From positions 62,001 through 126,000 of the forward strand of contig NZ_BCYY01000014.1 of assembly GCF_001598435.1 (NCBI RefSeq): a stretch of DNA of 64,000 bases. The letters run 5' to 3'. How positions within the stretch are numbered: the stretch's first letter is position 1; every line of letters begins with the position of its first letter. A program made the translations under genes and the position numbers. Shown in pieces: positions 1 to 9,387 of the stretch. Under the pieces are notes generated by a model. That model had not been told where the DNA came from, did not search any database, and saw nothing but the letters and a program-made list of their open reading frames with translations. This stretch comes from Sphingomonas pituitosa NBRC 102491 (GTDB lineage: Bacteria; Pseudomonadota; Alphaproteobacteria; Sphingomonadales; Sphingomonadaceae).

Positions 1-42
1 CGCGCTTGCGGCGACGGAGGGCACCCCCTACACGCCCCGGCG

Positions 43-705
43 ATGCTCGCCTCGCTCTCGCACGTCCGCAACTGGATCTTCGATCTGGACAATACGCTCT
101 ATCCGGCGAGCGCCAATCTGTTCGCGATGATCGATGCGCGAATCGGCGAATATGTCCAGCGCCTGCTGCATTGCTCGGCCGAAGAGGCGCACAAGGTGCA
201 GAAGGCCTATTTCCACGCGCACGGCGCGACGCTGTACGGCCTGATCGAAGAGCATGGCACCGACCCGCATGACTATCTCGACTATGTGCACGACGTCGAC
301 ATGAGCGTGCTGGAGGCGAACGAAGCGCTGGTCGAGGCGCTGGCCCGGCTTCCCGGCCGCAAGCTGATCTTCACCAACGGCGACGCGCCCTATGCGCAGA
401 AGGTGCTCGACCGGCTCGGCCTGGGCGAGACGTTCGAGGCAATCCACGACATCCATGCGACCAGCTATCGCCCCAAGCCGGAGCCCTTGGCATATCAGGG
501 CCTGTGCGACGCCTATGGCCTGGACCCGCGCGAATCGCTGTTCGTCGAGGACATGGCGCGCAACCTGGGGCCGGCCAAGGCGATCGGCATGACCACCGTC
601 TGGATCGACAACGGCTCCGAACAGGCGCCCGACGCCGACCGCAGCTTCATCGACTATACCATCACCGATCTCGGAGCCTGGCTCCACAGCATCTTGGAGA
701 GCTGA
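43..705 (+). CDS. HAD-superfamily phosphatase, pyrimidine 5'-nucleotidase type
   Basis: Predicted cytosolic phosphatase of the haloacid dehalogenase superfamily, 220 residues. Motif I, DLDNT at residues 14-18, gives the nucleophile Asp14 and acid/base Asp16. Motif II is Thr111 in FTNGD, motif III is Lys145 in RPKPEP, and motif IV is Glu169-Asp170 in FVEDMARN, so the catalytic set is complete. Alphaproteobacterial homologues with this pattern are usually named pyrimidine 5'-nucleotidase, acting on UMP/CMP-like monophosphates; the substrate cannot be read from the sequence. The stop is one base before the dapD start, so the two are probably cotranscribed. The frame is open back to the window edge, so a longer N-terminus cannot be excluded, but the DLDNT motif sits at the usual distance from this ATG. 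Confidence 0.85.
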   Translation: MLASLSHVRNWIFDLDNTLYPASANLFAMIDARIGEYVQRLLHCSAEEAHKVQKAYFHAHGATLYGLIEEHGTDPHDYLDYVHDVDMSVLEANEALVEALARLPGRKLIFTNGDAPYAQKVLDRLGLGETFEAIHDIHATSYRPKPEPLAYQGLCDAYGLDPRESLFVEDMARNLGPAKAIGMTTVWIDNGSEQAPDADRSFIDYTITDLGAWLHSILES

Positions 706-706
706 C

Positions 707-1525
<819 letters not shown>

Positions 1526-1674
1526 TTGTTGCAGAGGCCGTTACAAGCGCGGCGGGAAAGCGGAATGCCGTCATGGTTTCGCCCCACTCCCGCCGCGTCG
1601 GCCACGGCGTATAACGACCGCTGCGGCGGCGCTCGATTCCCCGGCGTCGCCTTGTCCTGAGTGTCCCGCGCGCC

Positions 1675-2490
1675 ATGCTCTCCACCACCTCCGCTTCGCC
1701 CGTGCGCCGGCTGCGCGTCTCGCTGCGCGGGCGCGGCGTCGCCATTCTCCTGGCGCTGGCGATCGAGCTGCTGATCGCGCTGCTGCTCTTGTGGATGGCG
1801 CCGCATGTCGAGCCGAAGCAGAAGCCCAAGACGGTGGTGTTCGGCATCGAAGCGTCGGAGGGCGACAAGGCGCCGGCCGAGAAGGATGCCGCGAAGGCGC
1901 CCGAAAAGGCCCGCAAGCGCGCGGGCGAGAAGGCGGAGGCGGAGCAGCCGACGCCGCCCACCGCCGCGCTGCCCCCGCCGCCGGTCACCCCGCCGGTATC
2001 CAGCGGACCGCCCAGCTTCATCGTGATGAGCCGGCGGGACTATGCCGCCTCGGACATCGCCAAGGCGCCGGCATCGCAATCGGGCGACCAGGGCAACACC
2101 CAGACCGCCGAGGCCGGCGGCGGCAGCGGCGCGGATGACACACCGCGCGCCGGCACCGGCCCGCACGGCGAGACGCTCTACGCCGCCGACTGGTATCGCC
2201 GCCCGACCAATACCCAGCTCCAGCCCTATCTCCCCCAGCGCGCGCTGGGCCGCGAAGGCTGGGGCGAAGTCGCCTGCCGCACGATCGAACGCTACCAGGT
2301 GACCGACTGCCAGGAGCTGGGCGAGTTTCCGCGCGGTTCGGGCTATGCCGGTGCGGTGCGCCAGGCGGCGTTTCAGTTCCGGGTGAAGGCACCGCGGGTG
2401 AACAGCCGGTTGATGATCGGCAGCTGGGTGCGCATCCGCATCACCTATTCGCAACGCGACGGCGGCGGCGACGGCGGGGACGCCGACTAG
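1675..2490 (+). CDS. TonB-like membrane-anchored protein with proline-rich linker
   Basis: A 271-residue protein of unknown function with TonB-like architecture. A basic N-terminus precedes one membrane segment (about residues 23-41, ILLALAIELLIALLLLWMA). A charged, then Ala/Pro-rich linker follows (about 45-115), and a compact C-terminal domain begins near residue 165 (YAADWYRRPTN) and ends in WVRIRITY. Two cysteines spaced by about ten residues (near 200 and 210) could form a disulphide in the periplasm. The C-terminal pattern (GEVACRT, RQAAFQFRV, GSWVRIRITY) resembles the TonB C-terminal fold, but no ExbB/ExbD genes are adjacent. It may energise an unidentified outer-membrane partner or be a TonB-fold protein with another job. 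Confidence 0.6.
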   Translation: MLSTTSASPVRRLRVSLRGRGVAILLALAIELLIALLLLWMAPHVEPKQKPKTVVFGIEASEGDKAPAEKDAAKAPEKARKRAGEKAEAEQPTPPTAALPPPPVTPPVSSGPPSFIVMSRRDYAASDIAKAPASQSGDQGNTQTAEAGGGSGADDTPRAGTGPHGETLYAADWYRRPTNTQLQPYLPQRALGREGWGEVACRTIERYQVTDCQELGEFPRGSGYAGAVRQAAFQFRVKAPRVNSRLMIGSWVRIRITYSQRDGGGDGGDAD

Positions 2491-2680
2491 CACGCCGCCA
2501 CGGGCGCGGGGTGGCTGCAGTGCGACATTCCGCCCTATGGCTGCGGTGTCATCGCGCATGCTATCGGCCCGCGCATCCAGGGGCCGTCAGGACGATTGAA
2601 GCGTCCATGGCGGGCGGTTCAACCTGAAGGAGCGGTTTGAGGCCGGCGCCCTTCGCGACAGACGATGTCAGGCAATAGTG

Positions 2681-2836
2681 ATGATTTGGGTTCCGATTCT
2701 ACTGGGCACGTTCAAGATCGCCGTGTTCGGTACCGGCATGTTCTTCGCCATCAAGTGGCACTACGACCAGGGCAGGAAGAAGAAGGAGGAGGACGCGCGG
2801 ATCCGCGCCGAGCGCACGCCGGAAAACGCCGAATAA
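2681..2836 (+). CDS. Small single-pass membrane protein, 51 residues
   Basis: A short frame from ATG 2681 to TAA 2836 encodes 51 residues. A hydrophobic stretch (residues 3-24, containing WVPILLGTFKIAVFGTGMF) is followed by a strongly charged tail with a KKKEEDARIRAER segment. This is the usual layout of a small inner-membrane protein with a cytoplasmic tail. Codon third positions are G/C-rich as in neighbouring genes. No good Shine-Dalgarno is seen directly upstream; a GTG at 2678 in the same frame is an alternative start. No function is recognised. It fills a gap that would otherwise look empty, between the TonB-like gene and a convergent small gene. Confidence 0.6.
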   Translation: MIWVPILLGTFKIAVFGTGMFFAIKWHYDQGRKKKEEDARIRAERTPENAE

Positions 2837-2854
2837 CCGGCCCTTCGCAACCGG

Positions 2855-3217
2855 TCAGGATGCGGTGGGATCTTCCGCGGCGAGACGCACCAGCCAGGCC
2901 TGGGCCTGCTTGGGCTCGCCAACGGCCGAGGGGCCTACCGGCCCGCGCGCGGCGAGAAATTCCTGCTGGAGCGCGAAGGGCGGCAGCCCCAGCCGATCGC
3001 GCGCATCGTCGATCTCCTCGCCCAGTTCGGTGAGATGGTCGAGCGTGGGGCGAACCGCCGCGCGGGCGTGGCGGTCCCGTTGGTGATCGAACAGACCCCA
3101 TTTGCCGGCTGCCGTGCGCTCCAGCGCCGCGATGAGCACTGCACGATATTCCGCCTCGAGTTCGATGCGCCGGTTGTCGAGCCGTTCGAGGCGATCCGCT
3201 TTTGCCATCCGGGGCAT
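2855..3217 (-). CDS. Conserved-looking helical hypothetical protein
   Basis: About 120 residues, no recognised domain. The N-terminal part (KADRLERLDNRRIELEAEYRAVLIAALERTA) reads as a charged amphipathic helix or short coiled coil. A second helical block (TLDHLTELGEEIDDARDRLGLPPFALQQEFLAARG) follows, so the protein is probably all alpha and cytosolic. The frame is open further upstream, but the residues there look non-coding. ATG 3217 (MPRMAKADR) or ATG 3208 (MAKADR) are the plausible starts; neither has a clear ribosome site. It is convergent with the 51-residue gene upstream in the window. Function unknown. Confidence 0.6.
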   Translation of the reverse strand: MPRMAKADRLERLDNRRIELEAEYRAVLIAALERTAAGKWGLFDHQRDRHARAAVRPTLDHLTELGEEIDDARDRLGLPPFALQQEFLAARGPVGPSAVGEPKQAQAWLVRLAAEDPTAS

Positions 3218-3349
3218 GTATCGGGTGCGGCCCAAGGGAACAACCTCAAGCCCCGCCTCCTTGGAGGAGGAGTCGGGGTGGACGGATTCCACAACATACG
3301 TTGTCGGTGAGGCACTGCCCTCCCCCGTCCCTTCCCGGAGGGGAGGGGC

Positions 3350-4387
3350 TTAGAGCGAGAACGCCTCTTCCACGTCTCCGGCCAAGCGGAACCGGAACGC
3401 CATGCTGTGCCGATATGTCTCCCCGGCCTCGATCCGCGCGCTCGGAAACGCGGGCTGGTTGGGGCTGTCCGGAAACTTCTGCGGCTCCAGGCACAATCCG
3501 CCGCGCCTGGGATAGACCCCGCCGCCGGTACCCGGTGCGCCGTCCGAGAGGTAATTGCCCGAATAGAATTGCACGCCCGGCTCGGTCGAATGCACCTCCA
3601 GCACACGGCCCGAACCAGGATCGAACAGCGTCGCGATCCGGCGTTCGAACCCGGCGGGGCCGTCGAGCACGAAATTATGGTCGTAGCCCTGCCCCAGCGC
3701 GAGCTGCGCATCGGCCGCGTCGATGTCGCAGCCGATCGGCTTGGGTGCCCGGAAGTCGAACGGCCCGCCCTCCACCGGCGCCAGCGCGCCGGTCGGGATC
3801 AGTGCGTCGTCCACCGGCGTGATCGCGCTTGCCGGAATCTGCAGCACATGATCGAGCACCGTCGCGCCGCTGCCCTCGCCCGCAAGGTTAAAATAGGCGT
3901 GCTGCGTCAGGTTAACGATCGTCGCCCGGTCGGCGGCCGCGGTGAAGCGCACCGCCAGGCCGTCCTCCTCCAGCGCGTACTCCACCCGTGCGACCAGGTC
4001 GCCGGGGAAGCCGTTCCAGCCATGCGGCGTGTCCAGCCGGAAGGTGACGGCGCTGTCGCTCCGCGCCTCCACGGTCCAGACCTGCCGATCGAACCCGTCC
4101 GGCCCGGAATGCAGGCTGTTGCCGCCTTCGTTGGTGGTCAGCTGGAAGGTCTCGCCGTCCAGCGTGAAGCGGCCGCCGGCAATGCGGTTGGCATAGCGCC
4201 CCGCCACCGCGCCGTAATAGCGCGGCGGCTGGCGCCGATAGTCCTCGAGGTCGGCATAGCCGAGCACGACATTCTCCGACCATCCGTGCCGATCGGGCAC
4301 TTCCAGCCGGTGCAGCGTCGCACCGAGCGTGAGGAACTGCGCGCGGTATGCCCCGCGCGCGATCTCGACGACCTCGATCCCGCTCAT
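3350..4387 (-). CDS. galM: Aldose 1-epimerase (mutarotase)
   Basis: Interconverts alpha and beta anomers of aldohexoses such as glucose or galactose. The 345-residue length matches GalM. Recognisable elements are GNSLHSGPDGFD, the catalytic histidine in NLTQHAYFNLAG, the sugar-binding GQGYDHNF, and the C-terminal catalytic Glu in STEPGVQFYSGNYL. No signal peptide is seen, so it should act in the cytosol. ATG 4387 overlaps the stop of the upstream GH3 gene (ATGA), indicating translational coupling. The frame continues upstream without stops, but that part lies inside the GH3 gene in another frame. Context: the enzyme readies beta-glucose released by the GH3 enzyme for the sugar kinase at 6912-7814. 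Confidence 0.93.
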   Translation of the reverse strand: MSGIEVVEIARGAYRAQFLTLGATLHRLEVPDRHGWSENVVLGYADLEDYRRQPPRYYGAVAGRYANRIAGGRFTLDGETFQLTTNEGGNSLHSGPDGFDRQVWTVEARSDSAVTFRLDTPHGWNGFPGDLVARVEYALEEDGLAVRFTAAADRATIVNLTQHAYFNLAGEGSGATVLDHVLQIPASAITPVDDALIPTGALAPVEGGPFDFRAPKPIGCDIDAADAQLALGQGYDHNFVLDGPAGFERRIATLFDPGSGRVLEVHSTEPGVQFYSGNYLSDGAPGTGGGVYPRRGGLCLEPQKFPDSPNQPAFPSARIEAGETYRHSMAFRFRLAGDVEEAFSL

Positions 4388-6837
4388 TGCCCCGGGCACA
4401 CCGAGTTGTTCGGCTCGGACACGATCCGCGCCTCGGCAAGCGAGAGGACGAGCGGGCCGGTTGCCTGCAGCACCACCGGGGCGGTCACCTTGGTCACGTC
4501 GACACCGTTCTTCTGGTAGCATTTCAGCAGCACGTTCACCGTCTGCCAGCCGCTCTTGCCCGTAAACAGGCTGGTGGCGTCGATCGCGCCGGTGTTCTTG
4601 CCGCCGTCCATCAGCAGCTTGACCGGGCCGGTCGGCGCGGTGTCGACGCGGTAGACGAAGCGGATCGAAAGCTCGGCATTGGTCTCCCGGCTCAGGTCGA
4701 GCTCACGCCCGCCGATGCGCAACGTCGCCGGGCCGGCAGGCCAGCTGAGCTGCTGCGCGCCTTCCTGCGTCGCCGGGCCGTCGACGGTCTTGCGGGTGAT
4801 GCCGCTGTCGGTGGCGAACGCGAACGGCGCCGGCGTCACGCCCTTGGCGAAGAAGGTGCTGACATTGGCCAGCGAGGCATCGACACCCGAGACTTCGCTG
4901 AGCGCGCCGACCTTGCCCGGCTTGGCATAGCTGAGGCCATAGCCGAAGGCGAACAGCGGGTCATAGCCCGGCTCGCCGCGGTTGAGCGTGAACTGGCCGG
5001 CGGTCTTGGGCCAGCTGAACGATAGCGTGCCGGTGAAGTCGCGGCGCGGCTTGCCGGCCTTGTCGCCGATCAGCACATCGGCCACGCCGGCGCCCTCGCT
5101 GCCCGGCAGCCAGGCGGCGACGAACGCGTCCGAGGCATTGAGTTCCGGGTTCACCCAGAGCGGGCGGCCGGAGAGGAACACCGAGACGACCGGCACGCCT
5201 GCCGCTTTCAGCTTCTTGAGCAGCGCCAGCGCCTGCTTGTCGCCCGGCTGGAATTCCAGCGTGCGCACGTCGCCGCGCATCTCGGCATAGGGCTCCTCGC
5301 CGAACACCACGATCGCCACGTCCGGCTTCGCGGTGAAGCTGCCGTCGGTGGAGAGCGTCGCGGTGCCGCCGCCTGCGCTTACCGCGGCCTTGATCCCGGC
5401 GAAGATCGTCTCCCCGTTCGGGAACATCTCGTTCGGGTTGCCGTCGCCCTGCCAGCTGAGCGTCCAGCCGCCCGACTGCTGCGCCATCGAATCGGCGCCG
5501 GGGCCCGCGACCAGCACATTGGCGCTCGCCTTCACCGGCAGCACGCCGCTGTTCTTGAGCAGCACCAGCGACTTGGCCACCGCCTCGCGGGCGATGGCGC
5601 GATGCGCCGGGGCGCCGATCAGCTCGGGCTTGGTTTCATAGGGTCGGGCGGCGTTGAACAGGCCCATCTGCACCTTCACGCGCAGGATGCGGCGCACGGC
5701 ATCGTCGATCCGCGCCATCGGGATGGCACCCGCCTTGGCATGCGCCAGCGTCGATTCGTACAGCCCCTTCCAGCTGTCCGGCGCCATCGCCATGTCGAGT
5801 CCGGCGTTGAACGTCGCCGCACAATCGGTGGCGGTGCAGCCGGGGATCTGGGCGTGGCCGTTCCAGTCGCCGACGACGAAGCCGTCAAAGCCCATCCGGC
5901 CCTTCAGCACATCGGTGAGCAGCGACTTGTTGCCGTGCATCTTCACGCCGTTCCAGCTGCTGAACGACGCCATCACGGTCATCGTGCCGGCGTTGACCGC
6001 GCCGGGATAGCCGGCATTGTGAATGCGGATCAGTTCCTCTTCGGAAACGCGCGTGTCGCCCTGGTCCTGCCCGCCAAAGGTGCCGCCGTCGCCTAGGAAG
6101 TGCTTGGCCGAGGCCGCCACATAGCCCTTCTGGAAGCGGTCCTTGGTGCCGGGTGCACCCTGAAGCCCGCGGATCATCGCGCCGGCATAGCTGCGCACGA
6201 CCTCCGGTTCCTCCGAATAGCCTTCATAGGCGCGGCCCCAGCGCTCGTCCTGCGGCACGGCGAGCGTCGGCCCGAACGCCCAGTCGATCCCGGCCGAGGC
6301 CGTTTCCTCGGCGGTAGCGCGGCCGATCTTCTCCATCAGCGCCGGATCGCGCATCGCGCCCAGGCCGACATTGTGCGGGAAGAGCGTCGCGCCGACGATG
6401 TTGTTGTTGCCGTGGACGGCATCGATGCCGAACATGATCGGGATCGGCAGATGCGCCACCTTGCCGGCGAGCGCCGCCTTCTGGAAGGCCTGCGCGGTTG
6501 CCAGCCACGGTCCGCGCGGCGAACGATCGGGGGCGCCGATCGGCGGCGAGCTGCCGCCTGCCAGGATCGAGCCGAGGGGATAGGTCGCCAGATCCTCGGG
6601 CTTGATGCTGCCGATATCGGCCTGGATCATCTGGCCGACCTTCTCCTCCAGCGTCATCTTCGCCATCAGTTCGGTGACGAACTTCTCCGTGGCGGGATCG
6701 ATCAGGCCCTGGCTCTTGGCGGCCGGCCATTTCTCGGGATGCGCGGTGGAGGACAACGCTGTCGGCGCTTGCTGCGCGAGCGCCGGCGTCGCGGCGAGGA
6801 TGGTGGTTGCCAGTAGCAGCTTCAGGCCTGCGGACAT
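4384..6837 (-). CDS. Secreted glycoside hydrolase family 3 (exo-beta-glucosidase type)
   Basis: An 817-residue exported enzyme that should remove terminal beta-linked glucose from gluco-oligosaccharides. The signal peptide is MSAGLKLLLATTILAATPALA, with cleavage after ALA. The N-terminal GH3 barrel contains FGIDAVHGNNNIVGATLFPHNVGLGA and KHFLGDGGT, and the nucleophile motif FVVGDWNGH with Asp324. The GH3 C-terminal domain follows (KSLVLLKNSGVLPV, PFGYGLSY-type end). A final region from about residue 650 looks like the extra galactose-binding-like domain of ExoP-type GH3 enzymes. The start is supported by GGGAGAG about eight bases upstream. It lies between the sugar kinase (74-base gap) and galM (overlapping), so it is part of a small catabolic operon. 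Confidence 0.93.
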   Translation of the reverse strand: MSAGLKLLLATTILAATPALAQQAPTALSSTAHPEKWPAAKSQGLIDPATEKFVTELMAKMTLEEKVGQMIQADIGSIKPEDLATYPLGSILAGGSSPPIGAPDRSPRGPWLATAQAFQKAALAGKVAHLPIPIMFGIDAVHGNNNIVGATLFPHNVGLGAMRDPALMEKIGRATAEETASAGIDWAFGPTLAVPQDERWGRAYEGYSEEPEVVRSYAGAMIRGLQGAPGTKDRFQKGYVAASAKHFLGDGGTFGGQDQGDTRVSEEELIRIHNAGYPGAVNAGTMTVMASFSSWNGVKMHGNKSLLTDVLKGRMGFDGFVVGDWNGHAQIPGCTATDCAATFNAGLDMAMAPDSWKGLYESTLAHAKAGAIPMARIDDAVRRILRVKVQMGLFNAARPYETKPELIGAPAHRAIAREAVAKSLVLLKNSGVLPVKASANVLVAGPGADSMAQQSGGWTLSWQGDGNPNEMFPNGETIFAGIKAAVSAGGGTATLSTDGSFTAKPDVAIVVFGEEPYAEMRGDVRTLEFQPGDKQALALLKKLKAAGVPVVSVFLSGRPLWVNPELNASDAFVAAWLPGSEGAGVADVLIGDKAGKPRRDFTGTLSFSWPKTAGQFTLNRGEPGYDPLFAFGYGLSYAKPGKVGALSEVSGVDASLANVSTFFAKGVTPAPFAFATDSGITRKTVDGPATQEGAQQLSWPAGPATLRIGGRELDLSRETNAELSIRFVYRVDTAPTGPVKLLMDGGKNTGAIDATSLFTGKSGWQTVNVLLKCYQKNGVDVTKVTAPVVLQATGPLVLSLAEARIVSEPNNSVCPGQ

Positions 6838-6911
6838 GGTTCTCTCTCCCTGATGATCTTGGCAGGGCGATACCGCAGGACCGGCGCACAAGTCCATGCG
6901 CCGGCCGAACT

Positions 6912-7814
6912 TTACGGCCGCGCGCTGGCCCTGGCCTGCAACGCCATCGCGATCGGGCCCAGCGGCCCCGCCTGGTCGCCGAGCGCCGGCGACACGATAT
7001 AGGGCGCGGGCGGCACCGTCAGATAGCCGGCGATGCTGTCACGAAGCAGCGGATCGATGCGCGCCAGCAGGTGCGGCTGGCGCTGGATCACGCCGCCGCC
7101 AATGGCGATGCGCCGGGGGCCGGCGGTGGCGACCATGGCGTGACAGAGCAGCGCAATCGCGGAGGCGACGCGGTTCCAGACCGGGTGATCCTCGCCGACC
7201 TGCTCCACCGGCTGATCGCCGAGCGCCGCGCGAATGCCGGTGCCGGAGGCGAGCCCCTCGATGCAGTCGTCATGGAAGGGACAGCCGCTCGGTGCGCGGT
7301 CCTCTGCCAGGCGCGGCACGCGGATATGGCCCATCTCGCAGTGGCCGATGCCGCGCGTCGGCTGACCATTGATGATCAGCCCTACGCCGACGCCGGTGCC
7401 GACGGTGACATAGGCGAAATCGCTGAGCCCCTGTCCGGCGCCCCAGTGCATCTCGGCGAGTGCGGCACCGTTGACGTCGGTATCGAACGCCATCGGCACG
7501 CCGAACGGTGCGGCAAGGCGGCGGGCAACATCGGTGCCGCTCCAACCCGGCTTGGAGGTGGTGAGGATATAGCCGAAGCGATCATCGGCGGGATCGAGGC
7601 AGACCGGCCCGAAGCTGGCGATGCCGAGCGCTGCGAAGCCATGGTCGCGCCACCAGCCGGCCAGCACGGCTTCAAGCCCGGCGAGCGTGGTTTCCGGCGC
7701 CTGGGTCGGCACCGTTTCCTGCGCCACGATCCGATCCGGACCGTGCGCGAGGGTGAGGATGCATTTGGTGCCGCCGAGTTCGATGCCCGCGACGGGAAGC
7801 TGTGCGGTCGACAT
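6912..7814 (-). CDS. ROK-family sugar kinase (fructokinase-like)
   Basis: A 300-residue cytosolic kinase phosphorylating a hexose with ATP. The phosphate-binding start is GIELGGTKC (residues 10-18), the catalytic Asp lies in AFDTDVNGAALAE, and VTVGTGVGVGLIINGQ is the ATP/sugar-binding loop. The zinc site GHCEMGHIRVPR followed by SGCPFHDDCIEGLASG is the form seen in bacterial ROK fructokinases rather than in Glk or NagK. Substrate could still be glucose, mannose or fructose. It is the first gene of an apparent operon with the GH3 enzyme and galM. A candidate promoter and operator sit in the 184-base gap between it and the ROK regulator. Confidence 0.88.
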   Translation of the reverse strand: MSTAQLPVAGIELGGTKCILTLAHGPDRIVAQETVPTQAPETTLAGLEAVLAGWWRDHGFAALGIASFGPVCLDPADDRFGYILTTSKPGWSGTDVARRLAAPFGVPMAFDTDVNGAALAEMHWGAGQGLSDFAYVTVGTGVGVGLIINGQPTRGIGHCEMGHIRVPRLAEDRAPSGCPFHDDCIEGLASGTGIRAALGDQPVEQVGEDHPVWNRVASAIALLCHAMVATAGPRRIAIGGGVIQRQPHLLARIDPLLRDSIAGYLTVPPAPYIVSPALGDQAGPLGPIAMALQARASARP

Positions 7815-7966
7815 CAGCAGCCGAGGCCCTTGCCCGCCCGATTTGCCATGCGATCGATCGCCACCGCCTTCCCTCCCCTTCTAGCCGGCAGCACACCGGT
7901 CTGTTCGTGCCATGATGCGCGCCGCACGCGCGCCGTTTCTCTGCCCGGCGGACGCTTCGGGCACAA

Positions 7967-8002
7967 GAATAAACTTATTCGATTGATTTAATGTGCGGTC
8001 AA
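7967..8002 (-). promoter_or_regulatory. Candidate promoter overlapped by a palindromic operator
   Basis: Read on the minus strand, TTGACC (8002-7997) is followed after 17 bases by AATAAG (7979-7974), a plausible -35/-10 pair. The palindrome GAATAA-AC-TTATTC (7967-7980) covers the -10. It is an AT-rich island in GC-rich DNA, begins at the stop codon of the ROK regulator, and faces the sugar kinase gene about 150 bases away. A repressor bound here would block the kinase-GH3-galM unit. The regulator next door is the natural candidate, but that link is inferred. Confidence 0.45.
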
Positions 8003-9213
8003 GCGTTGGCGGTGGCGCTATCGGCCGATGCCTTCCACAAAGCGCTGCTCTTGGGCAGCAGGAAATAGCTGAACGGCAGGATCGCCGCGCCCACGGCGGG
8101 CGCGTCGGCGGAAAGCTGCGCGCGGGCCAAGGGGGCGAGCGCGGGCGCGTCGCCACCCTGCTCCGCCAGCAGCGCATTGGCGCGTTCGGCGAGCCGGTCG
8201 ACATGCCGGCGCGGCAGGCGCCCGCCGATCAGCACCGCTTCGGGATTGATCAGGCAGTTCACCGCGAGCAGCGGCTCGATCAGCAACCGCGCGGCCTTCT
8301 CGATCCAGGCATCGACGACTGCTTCCAGCGCCCGATCCTCGCCCTCGCACGACAGCATGTCCTGCACGCTGTAACCCGCAAGCTTCAGCGGGGCGGCGAG
8401 CCCCGAAAGCGAGACGTGCGCCTGGATCTGCCGCACCACCCCGTCCGGATCGCGATGGGTGAGGAAGCCTAGCTCGCCGCTGCGTCCGCTTGCCCCCCGG
8501 AAGTAATTGCTGTCGATCACCAGCCCGCCGCCGAGCGCCGACGAGATGAGGATGTAGAAGAAGCTCGAATGCTGGAGGCCCAGCCCCAGCTGCAGCTCGC
8601 CCATCGCGGCGGCGGCGGCGTCGTTCTCGACGAACACCGGCACGTCGAGCGGCCAGGCGAGCAGCTCGGCCAGGTCGGTCTGCTCCCAGCGGCGATAGGC
8701 ATCGGGCTTGCCCGGCAGCTCGATCAGGCCGAGATCGTCCGGGCTGGCCACGCCCAGGCCGACGATCCGCCGCGGGTCGACACCGGCCGAGGCCAGCAGC
8801 ATCTCCACCTCGGCATGGTAGAATTCCGCCACCTGCTCCGGCAGCGCGAAGTCGATCTCGCGCGATGCGCGCGCCACCGTCTCGCCGAGGAAATTGACCA
8901 GCACGAGCGTGACATGGTCGCGATCGATGTTGAGGCCCAGCGAATAACAGGCCTGGGGATTGATGATCAGGTTGGTCGGCGGCTGGCCGCGTCCGCCGAA
9001 GCGGCGTCCGGCCTCCTGGATCAGCCCGTCGGCGAGCAGCCGCTTGGTGATATTGGCGATCGCCGCCGCGGTGAGGCCGGTGATCCGGGCGAGATCGACG
9101 CGCGTGAGCGAGCCGTTGGCGCGAATGGCGTGCAGGGTCACGCGCTGGTTATGGTCAGCGGCGCGTTCGAGGTTGGTGCCCGAAAGGCGGATGGGAGGGC
9201 GGCCGCTCGTCAT
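7999..9213 (-). CDS. ROK-family transcriptional regulator
   Basis: A 404-residue regulator of the NagC/XylR (ROK) type. The N-terminal helix-turn-helix is VTLHAIRANGSLTRVDLARI plus GLTAAAIANITKRLLADGLI (about residues 25-65). The sugar-binding ROK domain follows, with GLNIDRDHVTLVLVN, VFVENDAAAAAMGE and SALGGGLVIDSNYFRG. The usual zinc cluster (GH followed by CxCGxxGCxE) is missing: the region reads SGELGFLTHRDPDGVV, so this protein may not bind zinc there. Start ATG 9213 begins just before the helix-turn-helix. It sits between the divergent GH2 gene and the kinase-GH3-galM genes and most likely senses a sugar released by these enzymes. Confidence 0.88.
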   Translation of the reverse strand: MTSGRPPIRLSGTNLERAADHNQRVTLHAIRANGSLTRVDLARITGLTAAAIANITKRLLADGLIQEAGRRFGGRGQPPTNLIINPQACYSLGLNIDRDHVTLVLVNFLGETVARASREIDFALPEQVAEFYHAEVEMLLASAGVDPRRIVGLGVASPDDLGLIELPGKPDAYRRWEQTDLAELLAWPLDVPVFVENDAAAAAMGELQLGLGLQHSSFFYILISSALGGGLVIDSNYFRGASGRSGELGFLTHRDPDGVVRQIQAHVSLSGLAAPLKLAGYSVQDMLSCEGEDRALEAVVDAWIEKAARLLIEPLLAVNCLINPEAVLIGGRLPRRHVDRLAERANALLAEQGGDAPALAPLARAQLSADAPAVGAAILPFSYFLLPKSSALWKASADSATANA

Positions 9214-9273
9214 TGTGGTTGCGATAACAGTCGATTTGCGCTCGGTGCGCAAGCGTGGAACCGTTCTCGTCGG

Positions 9274-9300
9274 TTGAATTGTGAAATTTGGTGAATAAAA
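9274..9300 (+). promoter_or_regulatory. AT-rich divergent control region with half-site
   Basis: The 174-base gap between the ROK regulator and the GH2 gene contains one AT-rich patch. It holds TTGAAT (9274-9279) and GAATAA (9293-9298). GAATAA is the same sequence as one arm of the palindrome at 7967-7980, which hints that one regulator could act at both places. The -35/-10 spacing here is short, so a sigma-70-type promoter is only weakly supported. Confidence 0.3.
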
Positions 9301-9387
9301 AGAGGCACAGGTGGCCATTCACGCCATCCATGCTCCCGCGCCCCGAGTCTTTTGGCGCGTCCGGCGCATTCTTGGGGAGGAATATCG

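Noticed and set aside
1..42. 3' end of an upstream gene at the left edge
   Set aside because: No stop codon in a protein-like frame ends before the nucleotidase start, so nothing can be supported.
3317..3349. G/C-rich inverted segment between galM and the helical protein gene as a terminator
   Set aside because: CTCCCC and GGGGAG can pair, but the inner bases do not form a regular stem and there is no T-run.
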